Assembly (NCBI RefSeq): GCF_000723165.1
Contig: NZ_HG322949.1
Coordinates: forward strand, 3,190,782 to 3,254,781
DNA from: Janthinobacterium agaricidamnosum NBRC 102515 = DSM 9628
GTDB lineage: Bacteria; Pseudomonadota; Gammaproteobacteria; Burkholderiales; Burkholderiaceae_D
Length of the DNA: 64,000 nt
Direction of reading: 5' to 3'
This document shows positions 9,141 to 18,343 of this stretch, piece by piece. Made by a program: the position numbers and the translations under genes. Below the pieces are notes generated by a model. The model made no database searches. It was not told the DNA's origin and saw nothing but the letters and a program-made list of their open reading frames with translations. How positions within the stretch are numbered: position 1 is the stretch's first letter; each line of letters starts with the position of its first letter.

Positions 9141-9279
9141 CTATCTGCCACCTAGGAAACTAAATTTACTTGTAGGAAATTATCTTCCGCCGCCCCGGAG
9201 TGCGCCGCGAATTTCATTCCTCATGTATTATCTGGACGTAAAATACGCTGTTCTACTTTTTGACCCTTCACGGCACGCT

Positions 9280-10017
9280 ATGTTCGAACCGGCAAAACAA
9301 GATTCCACTACTGGCTTGACGCAGCTTGCGCCTTCCGTGCACATTGATGCGCAACGGGCGGCCGACTTGAGCGAATTGCTCGGCCATGTCAATACCAGCT
9401 GGGATGATGAACGGCGCAGCCTGTCGCGCCAGTTGCACGACAGCCTGGGGTCGTCGCTGACGGCGCTGAGCATGCATTTGTCGCTGCTGGCGCAAAAAAT
9501 GCCGCAAGAACAGGCGTTGATCGATCGCACTGCCGTAATGAAACAATTACTCGCAAATGTAATCGAAACCAATCGCCAGATGCAGTTAAAATTGTGGAAC
9601 GACAAGCTGGAATTCCTCGGTGTCAATGTCGCGCTGAGCGAGCTGTCGATCCAGTTCGCGGAACAGCAGCACATCGCCGTGCGCTGCAGCCTGCCGGAAG
9701 ATGAACTGGTTTGCCCGCGCAATTATGGCGTGGCGCTGTTGCGCACGCTGGAAGAAGCGCTGAGCAATATCGCGGCCCACGCCCAGGCCAGCGAAGTCGA
9801 CATCATCGTCGACGACAACGACGAAGCGCTGACGCTGACGGTCAAGGACAACGGCGTCGGCATGCCGGCGCAGCAAGAGGCGTCAGCCACCGGCAAGCAT
9901 GGCTTGCGCTCGGTGCGCGAGCGGGTCCAATACCTGGGCGGCGCCCTGAGCCTGCAAGCCGGCCCGGACGGGCGCGGCACCACCCTGACAGTAACATTGC
10001 CGCGCAAATCATCTTGA
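9280..10017 (+). CDS. Soluble sensor histidine kinase, HisKA_3 (NarL-type) class
   Basis: 245 residues from the ATG at 9280; an ATG at 9223 is the alternative, and neither has a good ribosome site. Residues about 35-110 are the HisKA_3 dimerisation helices with phosphoacceptor H53 in SRQLHDSLGSSLTAL. The ATPase domain follows with N box EEALSNIAAHAQ, G1 DNGVGMP and G2 GKHGLRSVRERV. There is no membrane or recognisable sensor domain beyond a short N-terminus. A LuxR-type response regulator would be the expected partner, but none lies nearby, so it is an orphan kinase in this window. Confidence 0.85.
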   Translation: MFEPAKQDSTTGLTQLAPSVHIDAQRAADLSELLGHVNTSWDDERRSLSRQLHDSLGSSLTALSMHLSLLAQKMPQEQALIDRTAVMKQLLANVIETNRQMQLKLWNDKLEFLGVNVALSELSIQFAEQQHIAVRCSLPEDELVCPRNYGVALLRTLEEALSNIAAHAQASEVDIIVDDNDEALTLTVKDNGVGMPAQQEASATGKHGLRSVRERVQYLGGALSLQAGPDGRGTTLTVTLPRKSS

Positions 10018-10119
10018 GAGCGCCGAACAAAGCATTCAGGGCAAGGCGCATTGCCGCAGGCAGTACGCCGTGGGCAGTACGCATGGTCGACAAGACGATG
10101 CAACGCCGCCATCGATGTT
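10017..10119 (-). repeat. Dispersed repeat, copy 2 (103 bp)
   Basis: Reverse-complement match to 2156-2272, with two instead of three 14-bp TACTGCCCACGGCG-like units. It begins at the stop codon of the kinase gene and ends about 20 bases from the end of the convergent ndh gene, so it lies wholly between two gene ends. Confidence 0.7.
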
Positions 10120-10139
10120 GTGTGCGGCGCGCGCTCTGT

Positions 10140-11450
10140 TTAATGTAGTTTCACCTGCGGCGTAGTGCGCTTGATCAGGAACCGCGCCAGCGCCAGTACG
10201 CCGGTGCGCACCGTGCCCAGCACCGCATTGTGATGCATCAGGTGCAAGCTGACATACATGGTGCGCGCCACGAAGCCCTCGACAAACCAGCTCAAGCCTT
10301 TCAGCGAGCCCATCAGCGTACCGACCGAGGTACTGGAACCGACCGACACCAGCGAACCGTAATCGCGGTAGCGGTACGGCTTGCCTTGCTTCGGCTTGTT
10401 CGCTTGCTGCAACAGGAAGGTCTTCAGCAAATAATCCGCTTGCTGATGCGCCGCCTGGGCGCGCGGCGGCACCAGCTTGCCATCGGCGCCGGTGCACGCG
10501 GCGCAATCGCCGAGCGCATACACATCCGGCACGCCCGGCACGCTCAGGGCGCCGTCGACTTCGATCTGGCCGCTGCGGTTGACCGGCAAGCCCAACTGCG
10601 CCAGGAAGTCCGGCGCCTTGATGCCGGCCGCCCACACGCACAGGTTGGCCGCATAGTCGGCGCCGCTGGCCACGCTGACCTTGTGCGCATCGATGGCGGT
10701 GACGCGGGTATCGGTGACCACCGTGATGCCGCGCTGGTTCAGCAGCTTCAGCGCGGCGGCGGAAACCCGCTCCGGCAACGGCGCCAGGATGCGCGGCGCG
10801 CCTTCCAGCAAGGTGATGCGCACATCCTTGACCGGCTGCAAACTCTGGAAACCGTAGGCGGCATACACGCCGCTCGCTTCGCGCAATTCGGCGGCCAGTT
10901 CGACGCCGGTGGCGCCGCCGCCGATGATGACGATATCGACGCCGGACTGGCCGGCGCCGGAAGTGCGCATCTCGGCCATGGCCAGCAATTTCAGCAAGGT
11001 CAGCCGAAAGCGCTCGGCGTCTTCGGTGGCGTTCAGCGAAATGGTGTATTCCTGGGCGCCGGGCACGCCGAAATAATTCGAGGTGCTGCCGACCGCCATC
11101 ACCAGCGAGTCGTAACTGATATGGCGCTCAGGCATTACTTCTTCATCGTCATCGGTGGCAATCGGGCCGACCGTCAATTGCTTGGCCGCCGCATCAAGGC
11201 CGGTCATTGCCCCATACACATAGCTGAAACCATTATCGTGGGCCAGCATCTGGTAAGACAGGCCCTCCTGGTGAATGTCGAGCGTGCCGGCCGCGACCTC
11301 GTGCAGCGATGGTTTCCAGATATGGTACAGGCGGCTGTCCACCAGTGTCACCAGGCCGGGGCCGAGTTTGCGGCCCAACTTGCAGGCCAGCTCCAGGCCG
11401 CCCGCTCCACCACCTACGATCACGATTTTGCTATGCAAACTACCTCCCAT
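10140..11450 (-). CDS. ndh: Type II NADH dehydrogenase (NDH-2)
   Basis: About 436 residues. NDH-2 is a peripheral inner-membrane flavoprotein that oxidises NADH and reduces quinone without pumping protons. The FAD Rossmann motif is KIVIVGGGAGGLELACKLG at the N-terminus and the NADH motif is VDIVIIGGGATGVELAAEL near 165. A second FAD contact is VYALGDCAAC near 310, and C-terminal amphipathic helices (ARTMYVSLHLMHH onward) fit membrane attachment. The ATG at 11450 has no ribosome site; a TTG at 11438 follows GGGAGGTAGT and could be the true start, giving 432 residues. Confidence 0.9.
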   Translation of the reverse strand: MGGSLHSKIVIVGGGAGGLELACKLGRKLGPGLVTLVDSRLYHIWKPSLHEVAAGTLDIHQEGLSYQMLAHDNGFSYVYGAMTGLDAAAKQLTVGPIATDDDEEVMPERHISYDSLVMAVGSTSNYFGVPGAQEYTISLNATEDAERFRLTLLKLLAMAEMRTSGAGQSGVDIVIIGGGATGVELAAELREASGVYAAYGFQSLQPVKDVRITLLEGAPRILAPLPERVSAAALKLLNQRGITVVTDTRVTAIDAHKVSVASGADYAANLCVWAAGIKAPDFLAQLGLPVNRSGQIEVDGALSVPGVPDVYALGDCAACTGADGKLVPPRAQAAHQQADYLLKTFLLQQANKPKQGKPYRYRDYGSLVSVGSSTSVGTLMGSLKGLSWFVEGFVARTMYVSLHLMHHNAVLGTVRTGVLALARFLIKRTTPQVKLH

Positions 11451-11598
11451 GGATTGCCAGTCAAAACAGCGCAGTGCGTCGCTGCCGACGCGTATTGAGC
11501 GCAACATCCGCCATTTTGAACGATACGTGCTTGATTAATACATGAACATGCACGGCTGCGCACGCTGAGATTGTACGCCAGCATCGCTGATCGCGCAT

Positions 11599-12372
11599 CT
11601 ACCAAACGCGTGCCAGCGGCACTACCAGGCCGCTGAACAGCGACCAGTCGGGCGAGGCCGGCGTCAGGCCCCGCGCCAGGCCGACATCGATCGCCAGCCG
11701 CGGATTCGGGCTGTAGGTGGCGGCCAGTAAAAACTGGGCGCTGCTATCGGCGCCGCGCAAGCGCGTGCCCGACAATTCGGCCGTGGCGTCCCAGCGCTCG
11801 GATAGCGGCACCGAAAACGCGGCCGACCAGCCGGTCTGGATGCGGCCGCCATCATCGGCGTAGGCGCCCAGCCGGGTCAGGTTCAGGTTGGCGTCCATAT
11901 GGACGCGCGCGATATCGCGGCTGAAGATAGCGTTGACCGAATAGTCGGCCTTGCCGCTGCCGATGGTATCCCTGGCGGTGGGGATCTTGGCGCCCAGTTC
12001 GAGACCGAAAGCGGTGGCATCGTCGACCAGGAAAGCGCGCTTGAGCACCAGCGTGGTGTCGCCGGCGCCGCGCGCATGCCCGCCATCGTCATCGCGCGCG
12101 GCAATATAAGCCTCGCCTTCGATCACGATGCCCCATTCCGGGGTAAAGCCCAGTTTCAGCGCATACGGCAGGCTGCTGCGGCGGCTATCCCCAGTCTTGC
12201 CGCTCAAGCCGCCGAGTTCCAGTTCCAGCTGGCCGGCCAGCGGCAATTGCGCGGGGCTGGAGACCGACGGCCGGTACGGCGTCACCGGGCCAAGCCGATC
12301 CTGCGCATATAGCGGCAAGGCCAGGGACAGCGAGGCCAGCAAGGAAAATGACAGGGTGGTGAGGTGGTGCAT
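11599..12372 (-). CDS. Exported beta-rich protein, likely outer-membrane 'MetA-pathway' transporter type
   Basis: 257 residues from the ATG at 12372, preceded by GGGAG. The first 24 residues are a signal peptide ending LPLYA-QDR. The mature part alternates in the manner of transmembrane beta-strands (LELELGGLSG, YALKLGFTPEWGIVIEGEAYI, GAKIPTARDTIGSGKADYSV) and ends in an aromatic residue, as outer-membrane barrels do. The GAKIPTAR..GSGK..Y segment resembles proteins annotated as putative MetA-pathway-of-phenol-degradation/transporter. The substrate is unknown. It is a single gene between ndh and the chemoreceptor. Confidence 0.65.
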   Translation of the reverse strand: MHHLTTLSFSLLASLSLALPLYAQDRLGPVTPYRPSVSSPAQLPLAGQLELELGGLSGKTGDSRRSSLPYALKLGFTPEWGIVIEGEAYIAARDDDGGHARGAGDTTLVLKRAFLVDDATAFGLELGAKIPTARDTIGSGKADYSVNAIFSRDIARVHMDANLNLTRLGAYADDGGRIQTGWSAAFSVPLSERWDATAELSGTRLRGADSSAQFLLAATYSPNPRLAIDVGLARGLTPASPDWSLFSGLVVPLARVW

Positions 12373-12468
12373 GGAACTCCCGACAATTGTATTGAAGCAA
12401 CAGCCTACCATCAGTCGGGAGAAACCACCTCATGTATTACCGCCTAGATGACTTCATGGACCTGGCGC

Positions 12469-14142
12469 TTATGCGGCGTCGCTCAGGCTCAGGGCAATCC
12501 GGCGCGGTCCGCTTGACGCTGCCGGACGGCGCATCGGCGTCACCTTGTCTTGAGCAAACGCTTGTCCAGACGACGCCGATGGCGCGTGCAGCTTGAAAAT
12601 GCTGACCACGCCGGTCAGCGCCGCGGCCTGGTCTTGCAGCGACGAAGCCGCCGCGGCCGCCTGTTCGACCAGCGCCGCGTTTTGCTGGGTCACCTGGTCC
12701 ATTTGCGTGATCGCCTGGTTGACTTGTTCAATGCCGGCGCTCTGCTCCTGGCTGGCCGACGTGATGTCGCTCATGATGTGCGCCACCCGCTGCACGCTGC
12801 CGACCACCTCGTTCATGGTGTCGCCCGCTTCATGCACCAGCTTGGCGCCGATCTCGACTTGCTCGACCGAATCGCCGATCAAGACCTTGATATCCTTGGC
12901 CGCCGCGGCCGAGCGCTGGGCCAGATTGCGTACCTCGGTGGCGACCACCGCGAAACCACGGCCCTGTTCGCCTGCCCGCGCCGCTTCCACCGCCGCGTTC
13001 AAGGCCAGGATATTGGTCTGGAAGGCGATGCCGTCGATCACGCTGATGATGTCGACGATCTTGCGCGACGACGCATTGATGGTTTCCATGGTCTGCACCA
13101 CCTGGCCGACCACCGCACCGCCCTTGCTGGCCACTTGCGACGCGCTGGCCGCCAGCTGGTTCGCTTCGCGGGCGTTGTCGGCGTTCTGGCGCACGGTGGC
13201 GGTCAGCTGTTCCATCGACGACGCGGTTTCTTCCAGCGAGCTGGCTTGCTCCTCGGTGCGCGACGACAAGTCCATATTGCCGCTGGCGATTTCGCCCGAT
13301 GCGGTGGCGATGGTATCGGTGCCGGCCCGCACCTGGCTGACGATGCCGACCAGCTTGTCGCGCATGGTCTTCATCGCGAACAGCAGGCTGTCGTGGTCCC
13401 CGGCATGGGTATCGATGGCCACCGTCAAGTCGCCGCCGGCAATCGCGCCGGCGATATGCGACGCATACGCCGGTTCGCCGCCCAGCTGGTGGGTCAGGCC
13501 GCGCGTGATCAGCACGCCCAGCGTCAAGCCGGCCGCCACGCTGCCCAGCACCAGCAGCAGCATGAAAGTGCGGCTGGTCTGATACACGCTGGCGGCTTCA
13601 TCGGCGGCGCTCCTGGCACGCTCTTCCTTCTGGATCGACAATTGATCCAGCATCTGGTCCAGCGCATCGGCGTGCTTGCGGGTTTCCGTCAGCAGCGCAT
13701 CGAGCTCGGCGTCGCGCTGCTGCATCGGCTCCTTGGCGGCCAGCAGCAGGGCCTGGTTCATGACGTTCTCGTAATCGGCGGCAACCACGGTGAAGCGCGC
13801 AAACACTTGCTTGCTGGCGTCGGAGGTGAACAAGGGCAAGGCCTTGGCAATGCTGTCCTTGTTGACGGCCAGCGATTTATCGATGCTGGCCTTGTGCTGG
13901 CTGCGCTCTTCTTCGCTGGTGGCCAGCAAATAATTACTGCGCGCGCGGCCGGTCTTGGCCAGCGAGATATTCGCTTCCTTGATATGCGACAGGCCCAGCA
14001 ATTCATTGTTATACATGCGGGCCGCCATGGTATCGATTTTCGCCATATTAACAATCCCGATGCCGGCCACAATCGCCCCCAATAAGGCGACACAAGAAAA
14101 AGCCGCGATCAGGCGCGTGCCCACTTTCATTCGATTTAACAT
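12469..14142 (-). CDS. Methyl-accepting chemotaxis protein
   Basis: 557 residues from the ATG at 14142 (GGAGAAACT upstream). Layout: short cytoplasmic tip, first membrane helix at about 10-32 ([20 protein letters not shown]), a helical four-helix-bundle type periplasmic domain (MCP_1-like, about 33-190), second membrane helix at about 193-212, HAMP, and the signalling domain. Its hairpin tip carries [20 protein letters not shown] and [18 protein letters not shown]. It controls CheA through CheW in the inner-membrane receptor array. The C-terminal pentapeptide for CheR/CheB docking is not obvious. The ligand is unknown. Confidence 0.92.
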   Translation of the reverse strand: MLNRMKVGTRLIAAFSCVALLGAIVAGIGIVNMAKIDTMAARMYNNELLGLSHIKEANISLAKTGRARSNYLLATSEEERSQHKASIDKSLAVNKDSIAKALPLFTSDASKQVFARFTVVAADYENVMNQALLLAAKEPMQQRDAELDALLTETRKHADALDQMLDQLSIQKEERARSAADEAASVYQTSRTFMLLLVLGSVAAGLTLGVLITRGLTHQLGGEPAYASHIAGAIAGGDLTVAIDTHAGDHDSLLFAMKTMRDKLVGIVSQVRAGTDTIATASGEIASGNMDLSSRTEEQASSLEETASSMEQLTATVRQNADNAREANQLAASASQVASKGGAVVGQVVQTMETINASSRKIVDIISVIDGIAFQTNILALNAAVEAARAGEQGRGFAVVATEVRNLAQRSAAAAKDIKVLIGDSVEQVEIGAKLVHEAGDTMNEVVGSVQRVAHIMSDITSASQEQSAGIEQVNQAITQMDQVTQQNAALVEQAAAAASSLQDQAAALTGVVSIFKLHAPSASSGQAFAQDKVTPMRRPAASSGPRRIALSLSDAA

Positions 14143-14231
14143 AGTTTCTCCGGTTCTTTTACGTGAAATGCTTATGCCCGCAGCTGTATCGACCAAACCG
14201 GAAACCTCCTGCGCATCGAGCCTGCCTGCTG

Positions 14232-14277
14232 AGAACCTATGCCAGCAGGGAAGACATCGCCTGCTGGCATAGGTTCT
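14232..14277. repeat. Perfect 18-bp palindrome related to the MITE ends
   Basis: AGAACCTATGCCAGCAGG and its exact reverse complement flank a 10-base loop. The arms resemble the MITE terminal repeats (GAACCTATGCCAGCAGG against GAGCCTATCCCAGTAGG) and the right end is followed by TAA/TTA-like sequence. It lies 90 bases before the chemoreceptor start, where it could form a strong hairpin in the leader RNA. Confidence 0.6.
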
Positions 14278-14452
14278 TAATCGCCAAAGCAAAGCGCAGC
14301 GCCTGGTCGGTACCAAAAGTACGACCAGGAACTAGGTAAATGCCTTGGAGATTGTTCAGGTGCTCCTGGAGCAGTTTGCCGGAAATGTGCAGGGCAAATG
14401 AAACACCTTGAATATAAAGATAAAAGATTGCCGAAAATCCACAGTTTGTCAC
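14278..14452 (-). pseudogene. Remnant resembling an aminotransferase C-terminus
   Basis: The minus-strand frame reads [18 protein letters not shown] followed by LRFALAI. This matches the pattern at the end of fold-type I aminotransferases and MocR-type regulators, in which a V-x-PG-x-x-FG motif precedes a conserved R-x-x-x-A. Nothing upstream of it continues the protein and the fragment ends at the 14232-14277 palindrome, so it is a leftover rather than a working gene. The assignment rests on a short motif. Confidence 0.35.
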
Positions 14453-14502
14453 TTAGCCTTAATTACTTGCCTCACAACAACAGTTAACCGGGGTATTTCT
14501 TA

Positions 14503-14578
14503 GAGCCTATCCCAGTAGGGAGCGTCGTCTGCCGACAGCGCATCAGCAGAGGACGTATTCATCTACTGGGACAGGCTC
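14503..14578. mobile_element. MITE-like element B (76 bp) with TTA target duplication
   Basis: The left end GAGCCTATCCCAGTAG pairs with a right end differing by one base, and TTA flanks both sides (14500-14502 and 14579-14581). Its right arm extended inward (GATGAATACG in the reverse complement) matches the left end of element A, so the two share 25 terminal bases. The right-hand TTA is also the stop codon (TAA) of the multicopper oxidase. Confidence 0.65.
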
Positions 14579-15976
14579 TTAATGCTCCATATGGCCCGAC
14601 GGTTTGCGCACCGTCATTTCGATATTGTCCGGCTTGCCGGCCGGCGGCATCGAACCGCCGCCGGCGTTGTGGCTGCGCACCGGCTCGGCCAGCGCACCGG
14701 TCCATTCATAGGGCTGGGTGCCGGGCGGATGCTTGTACCAGCCGGGATCGCGGTAATCGCCCGGCTTCTGGTCCTTGCGCACCTTGACCACGGTAAACAT
14801 GCCACCCATGCCGACGCTGCCGAACGGGCCGGCGCCGCCCATCATCGGCAAGGTATTTTCGGGGATCGGCATATGCATCTCGTCCATGTCGCCCATGCCG
14901 CGCTCGCCCATCACCATATACGCCGGCACCAGCTGATTGATTTTCTCGGCGATGCCGCGATGGTCGACGCCGATCATGGTCGGCACCTGGTGCCCCATGG
15001 CGTTCATCGTGTGATGCGACTTATGGCAATGGAAAGCCCAGTCGCCCGCTTCGGTGGCGTCGAATTCGATGGCCCGCATCTGCCCGACCGCCACGTCGGT
15101 GGTCACTTCCGGCCAGCGCGATTCGGGCCGGGTCCAGCCGCCATCGGTGCCGGTGACCGAGAATTCATGGCCGTGCATATGGATCGGATGATTGGTCATC
15201 GTCAAATTGCCGAACCGGATGCGCACCCGGTCGCCCTGGCGCACCACCATCGGATCGATGCCGGGAAATACGCGGCTGTTGAAGGTGTACAAATTAAAAT
15301 CCGTCATGGTGGTGATTTTCGGCGTGTAGCTGCCCGGATCGATATCGTAATTGTTCAGCAAAAACACGAAATCGCGGTCCACTTTCATGAAGTTCGGGTC
15401 TTTCGGATGGGTCACCCAAAAACCCATCATGCCCATCGCCATTTGCGTCATTTCATCGGCATGCGGGTGGTACATAAACGTGCCGGGCCGCTTGGCGATG
15501 AATTCATAGACAAAGGTCTTGCCCGGCGCTATCGCCGGCTGGGTCAGGCCGCTGACGCCATCCATGCCGTTCGGCAAGCGCTGGCCATGCCAATGCACGC
15601 TGGTTTGCTCCGGCAATTTATTGGTGACAAAAATACGCACCCGGTCGCCCTCCACCACTTCGATGGTCGGTCCCGGCGACTGGCCGTTATAGCCCCACAG
15701 ATTGGCTTTCATGCCGGGCGCCAATTCGCGCACCACCGGTTCGGCCACCAAATGGAATTCCTTGACGTTATTGTTCATACGCCATGGCAGCGACCAGCCA
15801 TTCAGCGTCACCACCGGATGGAATGGGCGGCCATTCGGCGGCAGCGGCGGCGTTTGGGTAGTGGCGTCATTATTGAAAATGGCTTCCGGCAAGGACGCCG
15901 CGCCGACCCGGCTGACGGCGGCCGCGCCGATCGCCATCGCACTGGCGTTTTTAAAGAAATTTCTACGTGAAATCAT
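14579..15976 (-). CDS. Tat-exported multicopper oxidase (CopA/CueO type)
   Basis: 465 residues from the ATG at 15976, after GAGGACAG. A twin-arginine signal MISRRNFFKNASAMAIGAAA directs folded export to the periplasm, where such enzymes oxidise Cu(I) to less toxic Cu(II). All four copper-ligand clusters are present: HWH at 128-130, HPH at 170-172, HPIHMHGH at 263-270, and HCHKSHHTMNAMGH at 316-329 with the type 1 Cys317. A Met-rich stretch (MGDMDEMHMPIPENTLPMM) near the end fits Cu(I) binding. It is the last gene of the copper operon, 10 bases after the TolC-type gene. Its stop codon lies in the MITE B target duplication. Confidence 0.9.
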   Translation of the reverse strand: MISRRNFFKNASAMAIGAAAVSRVGAASLPEAIFNNDATTQTPPLPPNGRPFHPVVTLNGWSLPWRMNNNVKEFHLVAEPVVRELAPGMKANLWGYNGQSPGPTIEVVEGDRVRIFVTNKLPEQTSVHWHGQRLPNGMDGVSGLTQPAIAPGKTFVYEFIAKRPGTFMYHPHADEMTQMAMGMMGFWVTHPKDPNFMKVDRDFVFLLNNYDIDPGSYTPKITTMTDFNLYTFNSRVFPGIDPMVVRQGDRVRIRFGNLTMTNHPIHMHGHEFSVTGTDGGWTRPESRWPEVTTDVAVGQMRAIEFDATEAGDWAFHCHKSHHTMNAMGHQVPTMIGVDHRGIAEKINQLVPAYMVMGERGMGDMDEMHMPIPENTLPMMGGAGPFGSVGMGGMFTVVKVRKDQKPGDYRDPGWYKHPPGTQPYEWTGALAEPVRSHNAGGGSMPPAGKPDNIEMTVRKPSGHMEH

Positions 15977-15986
15977 GATGCTGTCC

Positions 15987-17354
15987 TCAGGGTGCGCTGG
16001 CGGAAACACCGCCGCCGTTGATGGCCGATTGCAATTCCGTTTGGGCGATCCAGAAGTCGCGCTGGGTGTCGATGGCCGCATTGACGCTGCCAACCTGCTC
16101 GCGCGCGTCGGCCAGCAATTCAAACACGCTGGCCAGCATGCCGTTGTAACGCAGCAAGACTTGGTTCGAGATCTTCTTGCGCAGCGGCACCACTTCATCG
16201 CGGTAATGGCGCGCCAGTTCGTAATTCGTGCGGTACGCGGCATACGCCACCCGCACTTCCGAGCGGGCCCGGACCGCGGTGCCGGCGGTGCGTTCCATCG
16301 CTTGCGTATACAACGCTTGCGCCTTGGCGTTACGCGCGCCGCCCCAGTCGAAAATCGGCAATTCCAGCGACACTCGATAACCGTTTTCGCGCGGCAAACC
16401 GGTTTGGCTCTTGTTGGCGTAACCGGCGTCGAGCACATTGACCAGGCCGGTGACCTTGCTCAAGCCCAAGGCGTCGGCGCTGGCTTGCGCATCCTGCTTG
16501 CTGAGCAAGATATCGAGCCGCTGCTCCATCGCCTGCGCTTCGATATGCGCCGCGTCCTCGGCTGCCGGCGGCAAGTCCGGCAAACGCTCCGGCAAGCTGA
16601 ACCCGGTTTGTTCGCCCCACAGCCCCAGCAAACGGGTCAGCTGTTCGCGCGTGGCCAGCGCCTGTTGCCGGGCGCGCGCCAGTTCGCTCATCGCATCGGC
16701 ATAAAACACTTGCTGGCGCGACTGGTCCAGTGCGCTCCAATTGCCGACCTGGGCCATGCGCCGCGCCAGTTCGGCGCCAGCCTGGGCCGATTCGGCGGCC
16801 AGCGCCATATAGGCTGCCGTCTGCCTGGCGGCGACCGCGTTGAAATAGGCGCGCCGCGTGTCGGCCGCCAGTTGCACCGCGCGCGAGGCGGCCAGCAATT
16901 TGGCTTGTCCAAAACGGCCGCGTTCGATCTTGCCGCGCATCGGCATCGTCAGCAAACCGGCCAGGTCGAAACCGACGCCCCGCTCGATCTCGCTGTCGCC
17001 GCCGCCACGCATGCGTCCGAAGGACAAGCCCGGATTGCGCAAGCGCCCCGCCTGCACCAGGTCCGCTTCCGACGCGCCCAGTTCGGCCAGCGCCACGCGC
17101 AAGTCGCGGTTGTTGAGCAAGGCCAGTCGCACCGCGCTGTCGGCACTCAAAGGCTGCTGCAGCAAGACTTGCACCTGCTCTTCGGATGCCGGCCTGGCCA
17201 GATCGGCGCTGACGCCGGTGCGCGCCGCCGTCAGCGCCGTCACTTGCGCAACCCCGCCATCGCCGGAAAAGCTGGCGCAGCCGCTGAGTATCAGCGCGCC
17301 GGCGGCGATGGCCAGCGGTTTGAGCTTGAATATTTGCATCACTGGCATCGTCAT
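15987..17354 (-). CDS. TolC-family outer-membrane efflux lipoprotein (CusC/CzcC-like)
   Basis: 455 residues. The signal ends in lipobox LSGC with lipidated Cys26. Two TolC repeats of long helices follow (VRLALLNNRDLRVALAELG as the first OEP motif). Family members form the outer-membrane duct of RND-type metal exporters. No RND pump or adaptor is adjacent, so it either serves a pump encoded elsewhere or works with the oxidase. The start ATG overlaps the stop of the preceding gene by four bases (ATGA), implying translational coupling. Confidence 0.85.
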   Translation of the reverse strand: MTMPVMQIFKLKPLAIAAGALILSGCASFSGDGGVAQVTALTAARTGVSADLARPASEEQVQVLLQQPLSADSAVRLALLNNRDLRVALAELGASEADLVQAGRLRNPGLSFGRMRGGGDSEIERGVGFDLAGLLTMPMRGKIERGRFGQAKLLAASRAVQLAADTRRAYFNAVAARQTAAYMALAAESAQAGAELARRMAQVGNWSALDQSRQQVFYADAMSELARARQQALATREQLTRLLGLWGEQTGFSLPERLPDLPPAAEDAAHIEAQAMEQRLDILLSKQDAQASADALGLSKVTGLVNVLDAGYANKSQTGLPRENGYRVSLELPIFDWGGARNAKAQALYTQAMERTAGTAVRARSEVRVAYAAYRTNYELARHYRDEVVPLRKKISNQVLLRYNGMLASVFELLADAREQVGSVNAAIDTQRDFWIAQTELQSAINGGGVSASAP

Positions 17355-17737
17355 TCTCCGTGCCGCTGCAGATGGCTCATATGGCTCATATCATGGCCCT
17401 GGTGCGGATCGGCGGCCGGGGTAGCTGAAACGGGCTGGCCGCCCATCTCCATTCCCTTCATGTCTTTCATTTCCATCCCCGGCATGGCGGCCATATGCGC
17501 CATGTGGCCCATGCCGCCGCCAGCCTTGCCGACTTCCTGGTTGGCGTCGCGCCAGACCTGGTCCGGCGATTTATCCGATTCCGCAGCCGGCTGGTAATGG
17601 TTGAAAGTGGATTCGAAAGCGCTGGCCGGCGCGGCCGCCTTGGCGCCCGGGGCGACAGTCGCTACTTGTGCGCTGGCGGTAACAGTGACAGACAGCAATA
17701 CTCCCGCGGCAAGCGCGAGGCGAGTCAGATGATGCAT
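17351..17737 (-). CDS. Small exported Met/His-rich protein of the copper operon
   Basis: 128 residues from the ATG at 17737 (AAGGAAG upstream). The signal peptide ends ASA-Q near residue 24. The C-terminal half is dominated by Met and His (MGHMAHMAAMPGMEMKDMKG, later HDMSHMSHLQRHGE), the pattern of periplasmic Cu(I)-binding proteins. A central part (FNHYQPAAESDKSPDQVWRDAN) is less biased and resembles segments near copper oxidases in other Betaproteobacteria. Probably a periplasmic copper chaperone or sponge. Its role is inferred from composition and operon context. Confidence 0.75.
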   Translation of the reverse strand: MHHLTRLALAAGVLLSVTVTASAQVATVAPGAKAAAPASAFESTFNHYQPAAESDKSPDQVWRDANQEVGKAGGGMGHMAHMAAMPGMEMKDMKGMEMGGQPVSATPAADPHQGHDMSHMSHLQRHGE

Positions 17738-17803
17738 GGTCTTCCTTAATAATTTGCAAGTTTGAGCGCGTACAAAAACGCAGCCCTTCAATACACAGGC
17801 GTA

Positions 17804-18226
17804 TTACAAGGAAGCTGGCCGGGGAGGACGTTCGAGGCCGGACGGTATATGGTCGGAAAACAGTTGCGCCACAGCGAGGGCTGGCGCGGTCGCACCGGCA
17901 GCAGGCAAGATCACGGCGGCGCCGAACGGCGGCCCGCAAGCGCCCGCGCCGCAAGCCAGGTGATTATTGCAGTCATGATCGTGCGGCGCCGATTCTTCCT
18001 GCGCCGGCTGATGATGCCCGGTAGCGGCCCCAGCCATATCGTGGCAATGGCCTTCGCCTTGCTGCTGCGCCATCGGCATGTCCATATGCATACTCATTTG
18101 CATCATGGCCACCTGCCCCTGTCCCTGCGCCGGCAGGCAGCACGGACGCACGGAGACCGCGAGCCCTTGCAGCGGGAGCGCGGCGATCAACAGCCAGAGC
18201 AGGAGTTTGATGACAATACGGTTCAT
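17804..18226 (-). CDS. Small exported Cys/His/Met-rich protein, first gene of the copper operon
   Basis: 140 residues from the ATG at 18226. The predicted transcript start near 18264 excludes the longer upstream start. N-terminal hydrophobic signal (IVIKLLLWLLIAALPLQGLA), then PCCLPAQ, a Met-rich run (MMQMSMHMDMPM), and a His/Cys region with HCHDM, PHDHDCNNHLACG and ACGPP. The composition suggests copper binding in the periplasm. I recognise no named family. It is immediately behind the CueR-type promoter. Confidence 0.7.
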   Translation of the reverse strand: MNRIVIKLLLWLLIAALPLQGLAVSVRPCCLPAQGQGQVAMMQMSMHMDMPMAQQQGEGHCHDMAGAATGHHQPAQEESAPHDHDCNNHLACGAGACGPPFGAAVILPAAGATAPALAVAQLFSDHIPSGLERPPRPASL

Positions 18227-18270
18227 GAAAGCAATCGATGCATGGCGTCCGACATGAACGGCCATGCAGT

Positions 18271-18301
18271 ACTATAAACCTTGCCACCGAGGGAAGGTCA
18301 A
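18271..18301 (-). promoter_or_regulatory. CueR/MerR-type copper-responsive promoter
   Basis: On the minus strand, -35 TTGACC (18296-18301) and -10 TATAGT (18271-18276) are separated by 19 bases, two more than optimal, as in all MerR-family targets. The spacer holds the dyad ACCTTCCC-n5-GGCAAGGT (18278-18298), nearly the known CueR operator of copA. Copper-bound CueR would untwist the DNA to activate. No cueR gene is in the window. Confidence 0.85.
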
Positions 18302-18343
18302 GCGCTTATTGTAGCGTTTATCAGATAACTGTTGTGCAGCATT

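Noticed and set aside
12550..14085. Open antisense frame of 511 codons opposite the chemoreceptor
   Set aside because: It mirrors the receptor frame and is rich in Arg/His/Gln without motifs.
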